Source: Thermoprotei archaeon ex4572_64 (GTDB lineage: Archaea > Thermoproteota > Thermoprotei > Thermoproteales > Thermocladiaceae). From it: DNA of 5,785 nt. The stretch lies in the NCBI GenBank assembly GCA_002254895.1, contig NJDF01000057.1:1-5785 (forward strand). The letters run 5' to 3'. Below are positions 3,312 to 5,785 of the stretch, in pieces. How positions within the stretch are numbered: position 1 is the stretch's first letter; every line of letters begins with the position of its first letter. The position numbers and the translations under genes were made by a program. Below the pieces are notes generated by a model. That model ran no database searches. It was not told the origin of the DNA and worked only from the letters and a program-made list of their open reading frames with translations.

Positions 3312-5554
3312 AAGAAGATGTTATCAACTCTAATTTACTTTATTATCAGTTTGTTGAGAAGTTCCAAGAGTATTTTTATCGTAACTTAATAACAACAGCT
3401 CATATTACAGATGCAGAGACATTATTCAAAAGTATAGCTGATGCAGACGGTACTAAACAAGATATATCTATACCTGGATACCCACTTGTTAAAGATAACA
3501 TTAAGTATATCTTGCCAAGTAAGATTCCAGATGGTGATGATGGTTTTCGTGCTGTTAATTTAAGTGAAGATTTACCAATAGTAGTTACAAGAAAAGTTAA
3601 GGTATTCAGTAATGGAGTTGGTTACTTTTTGATAAAGAAGTTCAAGTCAGCAAAGCTTAAGAGTGAACGTAAGATGACTATGCGAGAACTTGTTAATAAA
3701 CTATGTTCCATGAAACATTCAAACCCTAAACACCAAAAGTTAATGACTATGTTAGGTTTAAGTAGTATGTTAGACAGGACTAACTTTAGAGTATGTACGA
3801 ATCCTGGTTGTGTTGACGCTGAGACTGAGTATTTAACACCTACTGGTTGGAAGAAAATAAATGAGTACGAAGATACTGATAAAGTATTACAATACAATAA
3901 AGAGACAGGTTACACTAATTTTGTAACACCTTCAAAATACATTAAATATCCATGTAAAGAAATGTATAACTTTAAAACTAAGTTTAGTAATCAGATGTTT
4001 AGTGATGACCATACTTTGTTATTTAGAAAAGACAATGGAGATTTAGTGGATGAAAATACAAAGGATTTTGTTGAAAGACACAATAAGTCAAAGACAGGGG
4101 TAGCTACAAGAAAACAATTAACAACTTTCAAAATAGCAAGAGAAGGTATAAACTTAACTGAAGATGAAATAAGGTTAATGGTTGCAATAATAGCTGACGG
4201 GCATTACTTGAAGAGAGTACATAACCCTAATAAAGTACAACTCCAATTTAAGAAAGCTGTAAAAGTAGAAAGGTTAGAAACACTATTAATTAAGATGGGT
4301 ATTAAGTACGTAAAAGCTATTTATAAAGATGGTTATACTAGGTTTAAATTTGATGCTCCTTTAGTCGCTAAAGATTATTCACAGTTTTGGGAATGTTCAG
4401 AAGAGCAACTTGAGATTATTTGTGATGAAGTATTTCATTGGGACGGTAGTGGTAACCAGTTTTTCAGCTCAAATAAACAGAGTATGGATTTTATACAGTA
4501 TGCATTGACAAATTGTGGATTCACTGCTAACATAAATACTTATTATCGTGAAAGTAGAGATACTGTTGAGTACACTTTAACTAAATCAACGAAAGACTCC
4601 TTTTCAATGTCTAACAGTCAAGGTAACCATAAGATAGAGTTAGTGAACAATCCAGATGGTTATAAGTATAGCTTTACTGTACCAAGTAGTTATTTAGTAC
4701 TTAGACGTAACGATAATATATTTATAACGCATAATTGTGGGAAAGACTCTATTGTAGAAATATGTGGTAGTTTATTCGGCAGTGCAACAACTATTGAAAA
4801 CCCAACAGTTGCTAAGTTAGAATACTTATCTTATGTATCTTGGTTAGCAGTTAATGAAGTAGTTGATATTGGTAAGGCGGAGTGGAGAAATATTGAACAG
4901 TTCTTACTTAGTGCAGGAGCTTTAAAAGAGAAGATTACAAAGAGAAGTAGAGCTAATGGTAATGTAGGGGAGTTTCTTGACATAGGTAACTTAAGTATAT
5001 CGTTATTTTTTAATGATATAGATACATACAAAGATGCAGAAGACTTCTTTGACAACGTAGCTAAGGGAGCAGTACAGGATAGATTTTTACCTTTAAGATT
5101 CTATGGTAGATACGAAGAAAACTTTGAATCAGCTGCAACTGTTAATGTAGAGAATACTGTCAAAAGAAACAAAGGTATTTATGAAGATATTATAAGAACT
5201 TTTGCTTATTATAAACAGAACTTAAGTAATTCTTTACACTACTATAAGGTAAAGAATAACCCTTTCAAAGGTAGACATTCATTAGCATTCACTCGTATAT
5301 TAAAAGTAGTTGACGCTTACTCAAACACTCAAGAAGAGTTTGATGCTTGGGTTACTACGTTGATAGAAGCTAATAAGGAGTACTATGCTTTTGCCAGAGA
5401 ATATCCAACACTCATTGAACAGTTAATTAACAAGATTGGTGAAAAGGAAGCTAAGGCTATCCTTAAGAATAAAGTAAGACAATTAGATACATGGGCGGAT
5501 AAGAAAAGATTAATGAACCAGTACATAATAGGTAAAGAATGGTATGGAAAGTAA
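3308..5554 (+). CDS. Superfamily-3-like helicase/AAA+ ATPase split by an intein
   Basis: A 748-residue precursor. Residues 168-476 are an intein; splicing would leave 439 residues. The first extein (1-167) has no motif I recognise. The junction TNPG plus CGKDS rebuilds a Walker A-like loop (residues 164-167 joined to 477-481). Next come a hydrophobic strand ending WLAVNE (Walker B-like, Asn516-Glu517), a segment with a conserved-looking LLSAGALKEKITKRSR, the strand LSISLFFND (Asn569, like motif C or sensor 1), and QDRFLPLRF (Arg592, Arg597, arginine-finger-like). This order matches phage D5-type SF3 helicases, hexameric motors that unwind DNA at the fork. There is no obvious primase domain. 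The Walker A departs from GxxxxGK[ST]: Thr at the first Gly, and Asp before Ser after the Lys. Start is ATG 3308, GAGGT at 3293-3297, coupled to the preceding gene by a 4-base overlap. Confidence 0.82.
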   Translation: MKEDVINSNLLYYQFVEKFQEYFYRNLITTAHITDAETLFKSIADADGTKQDISIPGYPLVKDNIKYILPSKIPDGDDGFRAVNLSEDLPIVVTRKVKVFSNGVGYFLIKKFKSAKLKSERKMTMRELVNKLCSMKHSNPKHQKLMTMLGLSSMLDRTNFRVCTNPGCVDAETEYLTPTGWKKINEYEDTDKVLQYNKETGYTNFVTPSKYIKYPCKEMYNFKTKFSNQMFSDDHTLLFRKDNGDLVDENTKDFVERHNKSKTGVATRKQLTTFKIAREGINLTEDEIRLMVAIIADGHYLKRVHNPNKVQLQFKKAVKVERLETLLIKMGIKYVKAIYKDGYTRFKFDAPLVAKDYSQFWECSEEQLEIICDEVFHWDGSGNQFFSSNKQSMDFIQYALTNCGFTANINTYYRESRDTVEYTLTKSTKDSFSMSNSQGNHKIELVNNPDGYKYSFTVPSSYLVLRRNDNIFITHNCGKDSIVEICGSLFGSATTIENPTVAKLEYLSYVSWLAVNEVVDIGKAEWRNIEQFLLSAGALKEKITKRSRANGNVGEFLDIGNLSISLFFNDIDTYKDAEDFFDNVAKGAVQDRFLPLRFYGRYEENFESAATVNVENTVKRNKGIYEDIIRTFAYYKQNLSNSLHYYKVKNNPFKGRHSLAFTRILKVVDAYSNTQEEFDAWVTTLIEANKEYYAFAREYPTLIEQLINKIGEKEAKAILKNKVRQLDTWADKKRLMNQYIIGKEWYGK
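3809..4735 (+). mobile_element. Intein with LAGLIDADG endonuclease, in the Walker A loop
   Basis: In-frame insertion of 309 codons (precursor residues 168-476). It begins with Cys168 and block A (CVDAETEYLTPTGW). A block B-like FSDDHTLLF follows, with the catalytic-type His235. There are two dodecapeptide-type motifs of a LAGLIDADG homing endonuclease, LMVAIIADGH (acidic Asp297) and CDEVFHWDGSG (Asp379), 82 residues apart. It ends with YSFTVPSSYLVL (block F-like) and FITHN, giving the penultimate His475 and terminal Asn476. The next residue, Cys477, is the first of the second extein and can act as the nucleophile. All residues needed for class 1 splicing are present, and both acidic endonuclease residues are intact, so it may be active for splicing and for homing. 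Excision joins the two halves of the ATP-binding loop. Confidence 0.92.
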
Positions 5555-5785
5555 TACAGAAGGATTACAGTAGTAGATTACGTTTCTTTAAGGGTACTCA
5601 CACTTATTACGTTGGTAGAACTAAGTTAAAGAGTGTAACTACTTTAGTGGGAGAACATTTCCCTAAGTTTGATGCTAAGAGATTAGCTAAGAAGATAGCA
5701 AATGGTTTTAAAAGTCGTAACTGGAAGAAAGTTAAGGCTGGTATTGAAGTAACACCACTAGAAAAGAAGAAAGCAACTCAGAAGT
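5539..5785 (+). CDS. Start of a probable PD-(D/E)XK nuclease (RecB/Cas4-like), cut by window edge
   Basis: ATG 5539 lies inside the end of the helicase gene, a 16-base overlap, with GGTAAAG at 5531-5537 just before it. The frame stays open for 82 codons to the window edge. The N-terminus reads as strands (RLRFFKGTHTYYVGRTKLK) followed by SVTTLVGEHFPKFDAKRLAKKIA. The pattern of a beta-strand hairpin, then SVTTL, then a helix with FDA..LAKKIA, is typical of the opening of phage PD-(D/E)XK exonucleases in the RecB/Cas4-like group, which process DNA ends in replication and recombination. The catalytic Asp, Glu and Lys would fall beyond the window and cannot be seen. A gene next to a helicase fits that role. 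An alternative ATG at 5544 is in another frame and closes quickly. Confidence 0.65.
   Translation, partial: MVWKVIQKDYSSRLRFFKGTHTYYVGRTKLKSVTTLVGEHFPKFDAKRLAKKIANGFKSRNWKKVKAGIEVTPLEKKKATQK

Noticed and set aside
3622..3897. Minus-strand ORF of 91 codons
   Set aside because: Antisense shadow of the helicase and intein frame, whose motifs are clear.
4831..5055. Minus-strand ORF of 74 codons
   Set aside because: Antisense shadow of the helicase C-terminal motifs; no independent signal.
1..5785. CRISPR array, tRNA genes, insertion sequence or att sites
   Set aside because: I saw no spaced direct repeats, no tRNA cloverleaf, and no transposase or terminal inverted repeats. The intein is the only mobile element.

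Overview
The window looks like a piece of a tailed-phage genome (or of a prophage or phage-like plasmid) from a low-GC host, probably a Firmicute. The reasons are strong AT richness, very small genes packed on one strand with ATGA-type overlaps, ribosome binding sites close to GGAGG or AGGTG, and a replication module with a superfamily-3-like helicase carrying an intein. All genes I can support lie on the + strand. The host assignment is inference; no gene here names a species.

Left block (1-2528): a run of small genes, most overlapping or nearly touching, that is probably one operon. In order: the 3' end of an unidentified gene; a four-cysteine protein; a thioredoxin-like protein (CQPC active site, cis-proline at residue 74); a 54-residue protein faintly like the Cse60 family; a double-CxxC zinc-ribbon protein; a 47-residue charged peptide; a 127-residue acidic protein with an SH3-like feel at its N-terminus; a 63-residue protein; and an 80-residue protein whose start is anomalous. 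A two-tier hairpin followed by ten Ts (2541-2593) ends this block.

Middle block (about 2600-3060): roughly 450 bases with no credible ORF but dense with inverted repeats, including an 8-bp stem enclosing a subdomain, several local hairpins, a three-way junction and a possible closing pair between its two ends. I read this as a large structured non-coding RNA. I cannot assign it to a known family. It could be an independent phage RNA of the large-ornate type (ROOL or GOLLD are the obvious things to test) or an unusually long leader of the right-hand operon. It is the best candidate for something undescribed.

Right block (3061-5785): a strong GGAGG site starts a 79-residue Lys/Glu/Ala-rich helical protein. 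A 748-residue protein overlaps it by 4 bases and consists of a helicase-like ATPase (439 residues after splicing) split exactly in its Walker A loop by a 309-residue intein with both LAGLIDADG-type motifs. The next gene, cut by the window edge, begins like a PD-(D/E)XK (RecB/Cas4-like) nuclease. Helicase plus nuclease suggests DNA replication or recombination, and ATPase activity should depend on protein splicing.
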